Source: Candidatus Omnitrophota bacterium
GTDB lineage: Bacteria > Omnitrophota > Gorgyraeia > Zapsychrales > Fredricksoniimonadaceae
Reading direction: 5' to 3'
NCBI GenBank assembly: GCA_903836515.1
Contig: CAILQW010000029.1
Span: 1 to 43,295, forward strand
Length of the DNA: 43,295 nucleotides
The notes under the pieces are model-generated. The model was given only the letters and a program-made list of their open reading frames with translations. It was not told the origin of the DNA and did not search any database. This document shows, in pieces, positions 1-8,552 of this stretch. Each line of letters begins with the position of its first letter. The first letter of the stretch is position 1. A program made the position numbers and the translations under genes.

Positions 1-73
1 ACTCAAATAAACTGAAGAATTGTTCTTTAAAAACACGGATTAAAATCGTCGCCCTTCGGGCTCCGGGGCCGCT

Positions 74-138
74 GGTCAAAGATAGCGGAATGGATGGTCA
101 AACTTTATCGGAATGACTGGTCAAAGTTGTCGGAATCC
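74..138. mobile_element. IS21-like element end: three tandem ~22-bp transposase-binding-type repeats
   Basis: Three imperfect direct copies of a unit of the form GGTCAAA-N5-7-CGGAAT lie head to tail at 74-95, 96-118 and 119-138. Arrays of this kind (GGTCAAAG..CGGAAT) are typical of IS21-family ends, where multiple short repeats bind the IstA transposase. No transposase gene is in the window, so the element body must lie to the left of base 1, or this is a solo end. The outer edge near 138 interrupts a minus-strand reading frame. The family call is from pattern memory. Confidence 0.5.
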
Positions 139-214
139 GCAGAATGCTCGCATCAACATTCTGACGGTCTTTTTCTTGTTCTAAAATGACTTCTTTAAGA
201 ATTGCCTTCTGCAT
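98..214 (-). pseudogene. 5' fragment of a gene cut off by the IS21-like end
   Basis: The minus-strand frame starts at ATG 214 with a good ribosome site (GGAGGG, 7 nt upstream) and begins MQKAILKEVILEQEKDRQ. It runs only 38 codons, and the last ten or so are read from the IS-like repeats before a TGA at 98-100. The start resembles the N-termini of AAA ATPases of the DUF4143 type (a charged helix before the P-loop), but too little is left to be sure. It has a strong promoter with two palindromic operators at 231-280, so a real gene was once expressed here. It was probably truncated by insertion of the element. Confidence 0.45.
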
Positions 215-230
215 AACGCCCTCCATTTAT

Positions 231-280
231 TCTCATTGATAATGAGAGGATAACACCTAAAGTTCTCATTGTCAATGAGA
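231..280 (-). promoter_or_regulatory. Promoter with two identical Fur-box-like palindromes
   Basis: Two 17-bp palindromes of the form TCTCATT-N3-AATGAGA lie at 231-247 and 264-280, 33 bp apart (about three helical turns). Read on the minus strand, TTGACA (plus 270-275) sits inside the distal palindrome. A 17-bp spacer leads to TATCCT (plus 247-252), and the second palindrome follows directly, over the expected start site. The half-site resembles the GATAATGAGA form of the Fur box. One dimer over -35 and one over the start site is a classic repressor layout. It drives the truncated frame starting at 214. Confidence 0.55.
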
Positions 281-344
281 GCTAAGCAAGCAGCCAAACG
301 CCTCTTTTGACAACCTATTTACAGTTGATAATGAACTATAGATA

Positions 345-402
345 ATGTTTAGCCGGTAGTTGTAATAGGCCATTTAATTATTGCCCGCCCCCTGATGGGG
401 CA
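345..402. repeat. Left copy of a short repeat also found at the right end of the window
   Basis: ATGTTTAGC, then GGTAGT, then an AT-rich stretch, then GCCCGCCCCCTG and a G-run. The same order of motifs recurs at 43160-43221 in the same orientation. The C/G runs can pair, so the unit may act as a transcription terminator. The rest of 281-423 holds a TTGACA (plus 308-313) but no gene. Confidence 0.45.
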
Positions 403-423
403 AGCAATCTCGCTGACGATGTT

Positions 424-1331
424 TTAAAATCTATCAGCAGCTTTGGGACGGTCGCCGTAATACTGGTAATAATTGACCTCGATGGCACCGTTAAAAAGCT
501 TGCGGACCTTGTCGGGGCGGGCGCGCTTGAAGAAGTCGGGGAAACGGTCGTCGGCTGTCAGGATGTAAAGCGACCAGCCTTTCTTGTTCTTAAACATATG
601 GTGCAGTAACACATAAATCCCGGTTAACTCCTTGAGGTTCCCCATCTTGACGCCGTAAGGAGGATTAGAGATCAATATCCCGTGGGTCTGGCTGATCCAC
701 AGACCCTTAAGATCTTTCTGTTCAAACACAATATCCTTGTCAACACCGGCTTTCTTGGCATTCGCCCGGCAATCCTTGATCCGCTCCGGATCAAGGTCAG
801 AACCAAATATCTTAAGGCTGCCCTCGGGCAGGATCGCTTGACGCGCCGGTGAAGCCCCGGGCCCGACGTATCCAGGGTGAGCAGGGCCACATCCTTCTGC
901 AAGGCCACCTGGATGGTGAATGCCGCCCCTGTCTCGGGTAAAGTATCCGTATGCCATGCGGCTTTCAACCGTTCAACCACCGCCTTGTGGGCGATCGACT
1001 GGCTGGAACGCACACTGGCCAGCGTGGAACGGACGCATTTCCCGATGACCGTCAGCTTACCGTCCCGGGGGATCCATTCTTCCCACGGAAGCTCTTTGGT
1101 GCGGTCAAACAACTGCCCGAAATCCGTGGCGGGAAATTCACCCACCCGAACGAGAACCCTGTCGGCGGTCCTTAAACCTATATTGAGGCGCGGGATATCC
1201 CCCGCCACCGCATCAAACTCTACCCGCCCGTCTGTCACCGCGATCCCGCCAAACCCCATGGCTTCGACTTCACGTCGGACAAGCGCCTCTAACCCGAAGG
1301 TGGATGTGGCGATCAGGCGCAACGGTCCCAT
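424..1331 (-). pseudogene. THUMP-domain RNA methyltransferase (RlmL/YpsC-like), internal deletion and frameshift
   Basis: Residues 1 to about 165 from ATG 1331 form a THUMP-type N-terminal half ending at the family's 'DTSGPGLHRR' segment near 845-870. The second half (SAM-binding strand 'FGSDLDPERI', catalytic 'SNPPYG') is in another frame, ending at TAA 424-426. Between them roughly 100 residues are missing, including the usual DPFCGSG SAM motif. Intact members are about 375 residues. In other bacteria this family makes m2G in 23S rRNA. Without the glycine-rich SAM loop this copy should be inactive; an assembly error is the alternative. It starts 1 nt after the upstream stop, so it was the last gene of the 3777-424 operon. 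Confidence 0.75.
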
Positions 1332-1332
1332 A

Positions 1333-2205
1333 TCAGGCCGCCTTCCCGGAAGGCGGCGGGAAAATATCCCGGCACGCCTGGCTCAATTCGATACCAACGG
1401 CAGTAAGACCTGAGGCATCCACCCCGGGCCGTGGCACAACGACCAGCTTGATGGTTGGCGCCCCCCCGACCCCGTATAACAGCTTGAATGTCGATTGCGG
1501 ATGAAATACCGGACTGCCCAAGACTAGCTGCAGCTTGGGAAAAATAAAATTCTTCACATAATTGATCCACCCGGCCTTGATGATCGCTGCGGCGGCAGCT
1601 TCGCCAGCCAAAAGTTCCTCACCGCACCAGCCCTTCCTGAACTCCGCCTCAAGCTGTACCACAACCCTGACCTTGACATGCGCCGGCACAGGCACATGCT
1701 GATCAAGCTGGGACATCAACTGTCCCATCAAATGAACCATCCCCTGCCAGGCCTGGTCCACGCGATCAAACGTGCCCGCCTGTTTGAATACACCCACACT
1801 TTCAGGTGCAGGAAACCATATCTTCCACGCCTGCAGGATCTCATCCCATATCCCCTTGAGGGAAGGATCTGCCTGCAGGGCGCGGCGCATGATATGCACG
1901 ACATCAACACGAAGATCATAGGGAATGTCGCGGATGAAATGCGCCTCGAGCGCCGAGGCCGCATCCGCAGGGTCCTGATGGCCGACATGCAAGATAGCCC
2001 CATCGCTGCGGATCACCGTGCCATTGGCACTGCCGGACACCTGCAGGGGAACCACCAGCCCCCGTGCCACACGGACGCGCACCGACGCCACACCATGCGC
2101 CATGGCGGAAGGAAGGCTCAACTCGATCTCATGATCAATGAGTTCCCGGGGAAACTTTTTTTCATCCGAAAAACCGGACTCTCTTAACCTGCCCTGGGGA
2201 ATCAT
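1333..2205 (-). CDS. Uncharacterised 290-residue protein
   Basis: I do not recognise the family. The start at 2205 is chosen because GGAAGGG lies just before it and it follows the permease stop by 17 nt; a longer frame to 2304 would run into the permease gene. The protein has no signal peptide or membrane segment. It is rich in beta-like stretches at residues 25-75 and 180-215 and contains a 'YGVGGAPTIKLVVVPRPG' segment near the C-terminus. It ends one base before the methyltransferase start, so it is translationally coupled within an operon with the ABC-2 exporter. It could be an accessory of that exporter; this is only inferred from position. Confidence 0.6.
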   Translation of the reverse strand: MIPQGRLRESGFSDEKKFPRELIDHEIELSLPSAMAHGVASVRVRVARGLVVPLQVSGSANGTVIRSDGAILHVGHQDPADAASALEAHFIRDIPYDLRVDVVHIMRRALQADPSLKGIWDEILQAWKIWFPAPESVGVFKQAGTFDRVDQAWQGMVHLMGQLMSQLDQHVPVPAHVKVRVVVQLEAEFRKGWCGEELLAGEAAAAAIIKAGWINYVKNFIFPKLQLVLGSPVFHPQSTFKLLYGVGGAPTIKLVVVPRPGVDASGLTAVGIELSQACRDIFPPPSGKAA

Positions 2206-2222
2206 AGGCCCTTCCAAAATAG

Positions 2223-3026
2223 TTATCCTAAATTCTCGGCGCTGTAACGGGCAATAAGCCCGGTACGCACCGCATGACGGTACGTTCTTGTAAAAACAAC
2301 ACACGCCAGCACAACGTCAAAAACAGCCAGGCACAGGCTTGACACCATGGCTCCTGCCGGCACGTTGCCCCCGGCCACAAGCGTGCGCATCCCCTCAAAC
2401 ACATACGCGGGCGGCAGAAAATGCGCTACATACTGCATCCATGCGGGCAATGTTGTCAACGGATAAAAAACGCCGGCAAAAGGGGCTATGAGCGCAGGAA
2501 TGGGCCAGATGAACCACTCGGCCGCTGGCCCGAAACGGAGCACGATCGAACATCCCAAGATCCCCAATGCAATGCCGAACAAGAAAAGGACCAGGACAAA
2601 CGGCACCAGCATGGCCCCGTAAACCATGAACGACAACCCGAAAACTCCCGTCGCCAGAACGACCATCGTGACAAGCCCGACACAGCTTGTGGCCATGCTC
2701 GATAGCACCAGGCCCGTCACATATTCCGATATCAACAGCGGTGTCGCAAAAATATTGAGGAAATTGCGCGACCAGACATCCTCAAAGAACGCCATGGTCA
2801 CCCCCTGCATAATGCGTAGAAAAAAATCCCACAACAACACCGCCCCCAGGATCATGGGGACAAAATCAAGGCCCGAGGACGTGACGGTATTCAGATACTT
2901 TGTCATGAACCCCCAGAGCACAATATCCACCACCACCCACACAAAAAGGGGCAGGACGCGCGTGAAGCTCCCCCGGATGAGGTAATATTGACGCAGCAGG
3001 ATGGCAAGAACGCGATGGAACGACAT
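2223..3026 (-). CDS. ABC-2 type transporter permease
   Basis: A 267-residue membrane protein with six hydrophobic segments, typical of ABC-2 (NodJ/DrrB-like) exporters: a cytoplasmic start, a first helix 'LPLFVWVVVDIVLWGF', then pairs of helices around residues 60-85, 110-170 and 185-250. The start at 3026 lies 4 nt after the ATPase stop, with GGATAAGG as ribosome site. It pairs with the ATPase at 3031-3777 to make a half-size exporter; the substrate cannot be told from sequence. The longer frame reaching 3380 overlaps the ATPase and is not used. Confidence 0.8.
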   Translation of the reverse strand: MSFHRVLAILLRQYYLIRGSFTRVLPLFVWVVVDIVLWGFMTKYLNTVTSSGLDFVPMILGAVLLWDFFLRIMQGVTMAFFEDVWSRNFLNIFATPLLISEYVTGLVLSSMATSCVGLVTMVVLATGVFGLSFMVYGAMLVPFVLVLFLFGIALGILGCSIVLRFGPAAEWFIWPIPALIAPFAGVFYPLTTLPAWMQYVAHFLPPAYVFEGMRTLVAGGNVPAGAMVSSLCLAVFDVVLACVVFTRTYRHAVRTGLIARYSAENLG

Positions 3027-3030
3027 GGCC

Positions 3031-3777
3031 TTATCCGTTAGCAAGTGTGAGCGGTTCACGGGCAACCGCAATGAAAAGGTCTTCCAGGGCCTTCTTCCCG
3101 TGCTGGGCCGGCAGGGTTCGGGGATCCCCCTGCAGCAGGATCTTCCCATGCGAAAGGAAAAGAACCCGGTCACACACCGCCTCGACCTCATGCATGTTGT
3201 GCGATGTCCACAGGACGCCGCCTGTGCCGCCGGTGGTGAAAGTCCGGATTTTCGTGCGGATATCGCGCGCGGTAGACGGGTCAAGCGAGGCGGTGGGCTC
3301 ATCCAGCAACAAGAGCTGCGGCCGGTTGAGCATGGCTTTGGCCAGGCACAGGCGCGTTTGCTCGCCGGAAGAAAGCGCACCGCACTTCACATGACGGAAT
3401 GCCGCAAGGCTAAACTGCGCCACAAGTTCCTCAATGCGCCTGGGGATATCTTTGACCCCGTACAACAAACCGAAGAAGTTCAAATTCTCGACCACCGTGA
3501 GATTGCCCGGCAAGGGCGCGTAAACCGCCGCGAAATTTGTACAGGCCAAAGCTTCAGAACGGCGCGACTGGATATCCAGGCCGTTGATACGGACCGTGCC
3601 GGCAGAAGGTTCAAGGACCCCCAGGATCATGTTGATGGTCGTGGTCTTCCCCGCCCCGTTAGGTCCCAAAAGACCCACGATCTCCCCGGGCGCCACGTCG
3701 AAGGAAACTCCCTCCACCGCAGCCTTCGTCCCGTAATTCTTGCACAAACTGGTAACAGAAAGGACATGGTCAAGCAT
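3031..3777 (-). CDS. ABC transporter ATP-binding protein (exporter type)
   Basis: 248 residues with a Walker A 'GPNGAGKTT' near residue 38, a degenerate signature 'SSGEQTRL', Walker B 'LLLLDEPTASLD' and a switch histidine in 'TSHNMHE'. This is the DrrA/NodI-type ATPase of ABC-2 exporters and drives the permease encoded 4 nt downstream. No Shine-Dalgarno sequence precedes ATG 3777. A TATAAT (plus 3786-3791) lies only 8 nt upstream, so transcription may begin at or very near the start codon (a leaderless mRNA). It is the first gene of an operon running to 424. Confidence 0.85.
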   Translation of the reverse strand: MLDHVLSVTSLCKNYGTKAAVEGVSFDVAPGEIVGLLGPNGAGKTTTINMILGVLEPSAGTVRINGLDIQSRRSEALACTNFAAVYAPLPGNLTVVENLNFFGLLYGVKDIPRRIEELVAQFSLAAFRHVKCGALSSGEQTRLCLAKAMLNRPQLLLLDEPTASLDPSTARDIRTKIRTFTTGGTGGVLWTSHNMHEVEAVCDRVLFLSHGKILLQGDPRTLPAQHGKKALEDLFIAVAREPLTLANG

Positions 3778-3845
3778 AGAAAAGATTATATAGGAATACC
3801 GGGCTGGACGCTTCTATAATTTGAAAAGGAACCCAAGACCGCGTC

Positions 3846-4553
3846 TTATTTGTGCTTAAGGAGGCTGATGCCACGGCTCTCCATGGCGATCACGCGTTCT
3901 TTGTACAGCAGGCCGATGGCCATCTTGAACTTTTTCTTGCTCACGCCAAAAAGCCGGTAGATCTCTTCGGGCGGGGTTTTATCCGTCAGCGAATTCGAAC
4001 CGCCAGAGGCCTTAAGATGCGCCAGGATCTTCTGCGACAGACTTTCCACCGGCGCATACCCGGGCTTCTGCAGGCAAAGGTCTATCTTGGCGTCCTCCCG
4101 GACCTTCTTGACAAAGCCCTCGCACCGCTGGCCGTAAGACAATGGCTGGAACACTTCCTGCGCGTACACAAGCCCCCACCAGGCATTATTGACAATGGCC
4201 TTATACCCCAGCGGCGTTTCATCACAGATCAAGAGATCAACCGTGTCGCCGTCATTGACATCAATGGGCGAACTCCCAAGGAATTTTTCAAATTTGGATG
4301 ACCCGGCCAAACGCCCGGTCTTTTCATCCGCGTAAATGTATACAATATACGATTCCCCTTCTTTCATCCGCCGCGCCTGTTCCACCCACGGGACAAAAAG
4401 ATCCTTGGGGAACCCCCAGTCCAGAAAAGCACCGAACTCGGTCACGGAAACGACCTTGAACATATCGAACATCCCTACCAGCTGGGCCGGATCTTCAATA
4501 AGGTCCGGGTTCTTCACGATCTTTGATCCCGCGGGTTTTTTCACCTGGGCCAT
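3846..4553 (-). CDS. CvfB-like RNA-binding protein (S1 domains plus winged helix)
   Basis: 235 residues. The first half has S1-like beta-barrel repeats ('VTEFGAFLDWG', 'GDTVDLLICDE'), followed by a third S1-like unit ('SYGQRCEGFVKKV') and a C-terminal winged helix ('IYRLFGVSKKKFKMAIGLL') that ends near a conserved 'ESRGISLL'. This matches the CvfB/YitL family, RNA-binding regulators of virulence or translation in Gram-positives. The start at 4553 follows GAGG with 9 nt spacing; an in-frame TTG further upstream lacks such a site. It stands alone between the copper ATPase and the exporter operon. Confidence 0.75.
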   Translation of the reverse strand: MAQVKKPAGSKIVKNPDLIEDPAQLVGMFDMFKVVSVTEFGAFLDWGFPKDLFVPWVEQARRMKEGESYIVYIYADEKTGRLAGSSKFEKFLGSSPIDVNDGDTVDLLICDETPLGYKAIVNNAWWGLVYAQEVFQPLSYGQRCEGFVKKVREDAKIDLCLQKPGYAPVESLSQKILAHLKASGGSNSLTDKTPPEEIYRLFGVSKKKFKMAIGLLYKERVIAMESRGISLLKHK

Positions 4554-4616
4554 AGGATAATTCCTCAATGCATTAAAAATGATGCTGCCTTACGCCCTGA
4601 CTTCCTCACGATCCGC

Positions 4617-6890
4617 TCATGACAAGCGTGCATCCTTGAGCCGCAGGGCATTACCGATCACGGACACAGAACTGAAACTCATGGCAGCTCCGGCGATAAC
4701 CGGACTCAAGAGGATGCCAAAGAATGGGTACAGTATACCTGCCGCAACAGGGATTCCCAGAAAATTATAGAAGAAAGCAAAGAAAAGATTCTGGCTGATG
4801 TTCCGCATGACCGCGCGCCCCAGGCGCAAGGCCTTGACGATACCGTCGAGATTCCCCTTCACCAGGGTTATGCCGGCACTCTCCATGGCAATATCGGTCC
4901 CCGTTCCCATGGCCACGCCCACATCCGCCGCAGCGAGCGCCGGCGCATCATTGATGCCGTCCCCGGCCATCATGACCACCGCACCCATGGCCTTAAACTC
5001 CCTGACGATCTTTTGCTTGTCACCGGGGCTAAGCGCGGCCCTGACATCATCGATCCCCAGCCCCCTGGCCACGGCCGCCGCGGTTTGAAGATTATCGCCC
5101 GTCAGCATCACGATCCTCAATCCCATGGCATGCAGATCCCGCACGGCTCCGGGGGTCGACGCCTTGACCGGATCGGAAAAACCCAAAAAACCCGCGGCTT
5201 TACCGTCGATGGCAACCCAGACGATACTGTGCGCCGCATGCTGCAGCGCCAAGGCCCTTGCTCGTTGTGCCGCGGCAATGACAATCCCCATGTCTTCCAT
5301 GAAAGATTCCTGGCCGGCCATGACCACCACCCCATGATCCAGCCCCCGGACCCCGCCGCCCGTTACAGACTGAAAATTTTCCACCGGGGATGCCATTATA
5401 TTCTCTCCCGCGGCAAAGGCCATGACAGCCCGGGCCAGGGGATGCTCGCTATTCATTTCCAATGATGCCGCCACAGCCACCAGCTGGCGTCGATCCACAC
5501 CCTCCGCCGGAACACAGGCCGTCACCCGGGGCTTCCCCTCGGTCAAGGTGCCTGTCTTATCGATCAAGAGAACCGTCACACGCGAGGCATGCTCCAGGGT
5601 GGCCGCATCCCTGATCAGAATGCCGGCACGCGCCCCCCGTCCGATCCCCACCATCACCGACATGGGTGTGGCCAACCCCAGCGCGCAAGGGCACGCGATG
5701 ATCAGGACGGACATGGCATTCACCCAGGCGCTGGCCAGCCTTGAGGCAGGCGCCAGGAAAAACCATGCCGCAAACGTCACCATGGCCGCCAGGACCACCA
5801 GCGGCACAAAATATCCGGACACCGTATCCGCCAGTTTCTGGACAGGCGCACGGCTCCGCTGGGCCTGCGCTACCATCGCAATAATGCGGGATAAAAGTGT
5901 TTGCGCGCCAACCTTTTCCACACGCATTAAGAAACTCCCTGTCTGATTGACAGAAGCCCCCACCACCTTATCCCCCGTACTTTTTAAGACAGGAACCGGC
6001 TCGCCGGAGATCATGGATTCATCCACTGCGCTTTTCCCATCGATCACAACCCCGTCGACAGGGATTTTTTCTCCAGGCCTGACACGCAACACATCACCGG
6101 GGACGACCGCATCCAGAAGGACTTCCTCTTCCACGCCATCATGCCAACGGTGTGCGCCCGTTGGCGCAAGCCCCAACAAAGCCCTGATGGCCGCGCCTGT
6201 CTTGCGTCGCGCCCGGCCTTCCAGCCATTGCCCCAGAAGCACCAGCACCGTGATCACGGCCGCGGATTCAAAATATAGATGCCCTTGCACCGCCGGTAAC
6301 GCTGTGCCGTGGGACCCTATCCCCAGAAGCACAGCCACCGCACTGTACCCATACGCGGCCCCCACCCCCAGGGCAATGAGCGTGAACATATTGGGACTGC
6401 GGTGAACAAGCGACTGCCACGCCCGGCCAAAAAATATCCCCCCTGCCCAGAACACAACGACAGTGGCCAGGAGCAGTTGAAACAAAGGATTTAAGCCTGA
6501 CGGGATCAACGTGATACGACCAGACCCCATTTGATCCAGGGACAAGATCACAACGGCAACCGCCAGGACAGCCCCCATCCAAAACCGGCGCCACAGGAAG
6601 CGCTCTTCGGCCGCAGGAACATCCTCTGCGGTATATGTCTGGGGTTCAAGGGCCATCCCGCACATAGGACAATCAGCAGGATGATCCTCCACGATCAAAG
6701 GATGCATCGGACAAATATATTGGCCGCCAGGCAGGGTCCCCGCGACCACGGAACCCTGGAGCCCTGCCTGCCCCATGAATTTTTCTCGGCAATGCGCACA
6801 GCAGAAATAGAAAACCTGCCCGTCACGTTCAGCCCGGATCGCGCCGGCATCTTCCGCCACAAGCATCTGGCATACAGGGTCTATGGCCAT
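4617..6890 (-). CDS. Copper-translocating P-type ATPase with N-terminal YHS and metal-binding domains
   Basis: 757 residues. Order: a YHS domain (residues 1-45, with 'DPVCQM' and 'FCCAHC'), a heavy-metal-binding segment ('[15 protein letters not shown]', about 55-85), eight membrane helices, the CPC ion-path motif at residues 400-402, the phosphorylated aspartate D444 in DKTGTLT, the HP motif (SEHPLARA), the TGDN motif and '[10 protein letters not shown]' before the last helices. CPC marks a type 1B Cu(I)/Ag(I) pump of the inner membrane. The start is supported by AAGGAAA before ATG 6890. No metal regulator is adjacent. Silver or another soft metal remains possible. Confidence 0.9.
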   Translation of the reverse strand: MAIDPVCQMLVAEDAGAIRAERDGQVFYFCCAHCREKFMGQAGLQGSVVAGTLPGGQYICPMHPLIVEDHPADCPMCGMALEPQTYTAEDVPAAEERFLWRRFWMGAVLAVAVVILSLDQMGSGRITLIPSGLNPLFQLLLATVVVFWAGGIFFGRAWQSLVHRSPNMFTLIALGVGAAYGYSAVAVLLGIGSHGTALPAVQGHLYFESAAVITVLVLLGQWLEGRARRKTGAAIRALLGLAPTGAHRWHDGVEEEVLLDAVVPGDVLRVRPGEKIPVDGVVIDGKSAVDESMISGEPVPVLKSTGDKVVGASVNQTGSFLMRVEKVGAQTLLSRIIAMVAQAQRSRAPVQKLADTVSGYFVPLVVLAAMVTFAAWFFLAPASRLASAWVNAMSVLIIACPCALGLATPMSVMVGIGRGARAGILIRDAATLEHASRVTVLLIDKTGTLTEGKPRVTACVPAEGVDRRQLVAVAASLEMNSEHPLARAVMAFAAGENIMASPVENFQSVTGGGVRGLDHGVVVMAGQESFMEDMGIVIAAAQRARALALQHAAHSIVWVAIDGKAAGFLGFSDPVKASTPGAVRDLHAMGLRIVMLTGDNLQTAAAVARGLGIDDVRAALSPGDKQKIVREFKAMGAVVMMAGDGINDAPALAAADVGVAMGTGTDIAMESAGITLVKGNLDGIVKALRLGRAVMRNISQNLFFAFFYNFLGIPVAAGILYPFFGILLSPVIAGAAMSFSSVSVIGNALRLKDARLS

Positions 6891-7189
6891 AACATTTCCT
6901 TACCGCATTAAAAAACATGGGAACAATGATTACAGTTTCATTATATATGACTCATGGCCATGAAAGAAATTATGTATCACACCCATGCAGATAATGCGGC
7001 TTGTTTTTAATGATCGTATTAATCAAATAATACGATATCTTATCTCCAAAAAAAATGAACCCTCACAGAACAAATACTTTCCAGGAACGATCCTGCCTAA
7101 TCATCGTAATATCTGGATATTACACTAATAACCCCCGCTTGTCAATGCCCCATCCCGGCACGCATCCGACAAACGTCAAAACACTCCCG
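6891..7189. other. 299-bp AT-rich intergenic region
   Basis: No gene is visible. A TATAAT-like -10 on the minus strand (plus 6941-6946) could serve the copper ATPase, without a clear -35. A perfect 8-bp inverted repeat lies at 7013-7036 and is listed separately. Confidence 0.5.
7013..7036. promoter_or_regulatory. AT-rich inverted repeat ATCGTATT-N8-AATACGAT
   Basis: A perfect 8-bp inverted repeat with an 8-bp spacer, about 125 bp upstream of the copper ATPase start and 155 bp past the PilZ stop. It could be an operator or the end of the PilZ transcript. There is no U-run, so an intrinsic terminator is unlikely. It does not match the CopY or CsoR sites I know. Confidence 0.3.
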
Positions 7190-7522
7190 CTACTTAAGGA
7201 GTTTGTGCAGGCGGCGCGCGGAAGCCTTGTCCATGTCCGTAAAATAAATGGCCAGGCCGTCGCCCACGGCAATACGTGAAACGCGGGCCAGCCCGTGGAT
7301 GGCATCCTCGGCATCATCCGGCGAACACTGGATGGAAAACCCGACTTCGTCGTTGTTTTTCAGGTACACACTGCTTTTCATGATAATGAACGCACTCTTT
7401 TCCGAGATGTCCTTGAGCTTGCCCTGGATGGTCAATTGCGATCCGACGCTGATCTGCGCCGGCAGTTCAAGCCCGACACGCGATTCCTGACGCTGTTCAT
7501 TTGCTTTTCGTGAATGATCCAT
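7190..7522 (-). CDS. PilZ-domain protein
   Basis: 110 residues, single domain. An N-terminal RQESR (RxxxR) and a later 'DISEKS' (D/NxSxxG-like) fit the two c-di-GMP contact motifs of PilZ, with a short beta-barrel pattern between them. The third position of the second motif is imperfect (S in place of G), so ligand binding is likely but not certain. GGGGGAG precedes ATG 7522. It lies 21 nt downstream of the rubrerythrin gene on the same strand, so the two are probably co-transcribed. Confidence 0.7.
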   Translation of the reverse strand: MDHSRKANEQRQESRVGLELPAQISVGSQLTIQGKLKDISEKSAFIIMKSSVYLKNNDEVGFSIQCSPDDAEDAIHGLARVSRIAVGDGLAIYFTDMDKASARRLHKLLK

Positions 7523-7543
7523 GTTCTCCCCCGCCGTGCCTGT

Positions 7544-8161
7544 TCAATAATTCTCTGCCCTGAGTTCAAAAACGGACTGCGGGTTCTGACAGGTGGGACA
7601 GGCTTTGGGCGCCTGTTTGCCCGTATGGATATACCCGCACTCACGGCAGATCCACGCCGTTTCCTCTTCTTTCACAAAAACCTTGTGTTCCTTCACATTG
7701 GCGGCAAGCTTCCTGAAACGCGCCTCATGTTCTTTTTCTATCCTGGCCACCATCCGAAACTGATTGGCGATTTTCTGAAAACCCTCTTTATCGGCGACAT
7801 CCGCGAAATGCGGATAAAGTTCGGCAAATTCTTCATGTTCCCCGTCGGCCGCCGCCACAAGATTATCATACGTGCCGGCCACAGCCCCCGCCGGATACCC
7901 CGCAACGATCTCCACCGCCTCGCCTTCCAGGAAGGCAAAAAAAATCTGGGCATGATGCTCTTCATTATGCGCCGTTTCCCTGAATAGTGCGGCGATCTGG
8001 TCAAAACCTTCTTCTTTGGCGGCCCCGGCAAACATATCGTACCTGTTACGCGCCTGTGACTCACCGGCGAACGCCTTCAACAGATTCTTTTCCGTTTCAG
8101 TGCCCTTGATAGACTTCCCGCCCTTATATGAAGTAAATTTTTCCCTCAGATCCTTCTTCAT
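7544..8161 (-). CDS. rbr: Rubrerythrin
   Basis: 205 residues. An N-terminal four-helix di-iron domain has two ExxH-type pairs ('FAGESQARNRY' and 'TAHNEEHHAQIF', then 'EHEEFA' and 'RIEKEHEARF'). A C-terminal rubredoxin domain has CRECG and CPTC at about residues 169-190. The enzyme reduces hydrogen peroxide in anaerobes. Two ATGs compete; 8161 is chosen because AGGAGG lies 8 nt away, against 2 nt for the ATG six bases earlier. It has its own promoter with a palindrome over the -10. Confidence 0.9.
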   Translation of the reverse strand: MKKDLREKFTSYKGGKSIKGTETEKNLLKAFAGESQARNRYDMFAGAAKEEGFDQIAALFRETAHNEEHHAQIFFAFLEGEAVEIVAGYPAGAVAGTYDNLVAAADGEHEEFAELYPHFADVADKEGFQKIANQFRMVARIEKEHEARFRKLAANVKEHKVFVKEEETAWICRECGYIHTGKQAPKACPTCQNPQSVFELRAENY

Positions 8162-8225
8162 GTTCATGACCTCCTGATCATATTGATCCCCAAGCATCAA
8201 CTTGATACGCAGACAGTTTCTTTAT

Positions 8226-8259
8226 CCTATAAGATATAGGGCTGAACCCTGTCTGTCAA
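8226..8259 (-). promoter_or_regulatory. Rubrerythrin promoter with palindrome over -10
   Basis: On the minus strand, TTGACA (plus 8254-8259), a 17-bp spacer and TATCTT (plus 8231-8236). A perfect palindrome CCTATA-AGA-TATAGG at 8226-8240 covers the -10. This suits control by a peroxide or redox regulator such as PerR, though the sequence is not a textbook PerR box. Confidence 0.5.
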
Positions 8260-8303
8260 TCCCCATGCCGCGCATTTTACGCCACCATCCGAACCTTATA
8301 TTT

Positions 8304-8452
8304 ATCCCGCATTTTGCAATAGGAACAGGTGAATGCGGGATAACCCCGGCTTTTCTGGATGATAAAAGATCTGGAAGCCGACGATTTTGCATCCGCACAA
8401 TTTTGTGCGCATGGATGCGTCGATAAAATTGCGCTACTGCAAAATCTGGGTT
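8304..8452 (+). repeat. Dispersed ~150-bp hairpin repeat, copy 1
   Basis: This unit recurs in inverted orientation at 28965-29113 with high similarity by eye. It folds as two hairpins. One is a 10-bp stem ATCCCGCATT/AATGCGGGAT (8304-8342). The other is a long stem whose arms begin ATTTTGC and end GCAAAAT (8383-8445). It fills most of the gap between the rubrerythrin and rrf2 genes. Reading frames across it are shadows. It may be a non-autonomous mobile element or an intergenic structured repeat. Confidence 0.65.
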
Positions 8453-8492
8453 TATTCATGCCAAGAACGTGCCCTCTCACCAGGATGCGCGC

Positions 8493-8545
8493 TTGACATT
8501 TAAAAAATATAATATATGTTATATTAAACTAATAGAGATAATAGG
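8493..8545 (+). promoter_or_regulatory. Promoter of the first Rrf2 gene with candidate autoregulatory site
   Basis: TTGACA 8493-8498, 16-bp spacer, TATGTT 8515-8520, then an ATATTAAA..AATAGAGAT..ATAG site directly downstream (8521-8545). The same layout and a near-identical downstream site precede the second Rrf2 gene at 15122-15175, which argues for a conserved operator. The plus-strand gene starts at 8553. Confidence 0.6.
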
Positions 8546-8552
8546 ATTTGAA

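Noticed and set aside
3001-3819. Long plus-strand frame of 272 codons
   Set aside because: It is the shadow of the ABC ATPase gene, which shows all ATPase motifs on the minus strand.
8202-8426. Plus-strand frame of 74 codons, with a similar frame on the minus strand at 28991-29239
   Set aside because: Both run through the dispersed hairpin repeat, which explains their similarity. No ribosome site, and the second overlaps metW.
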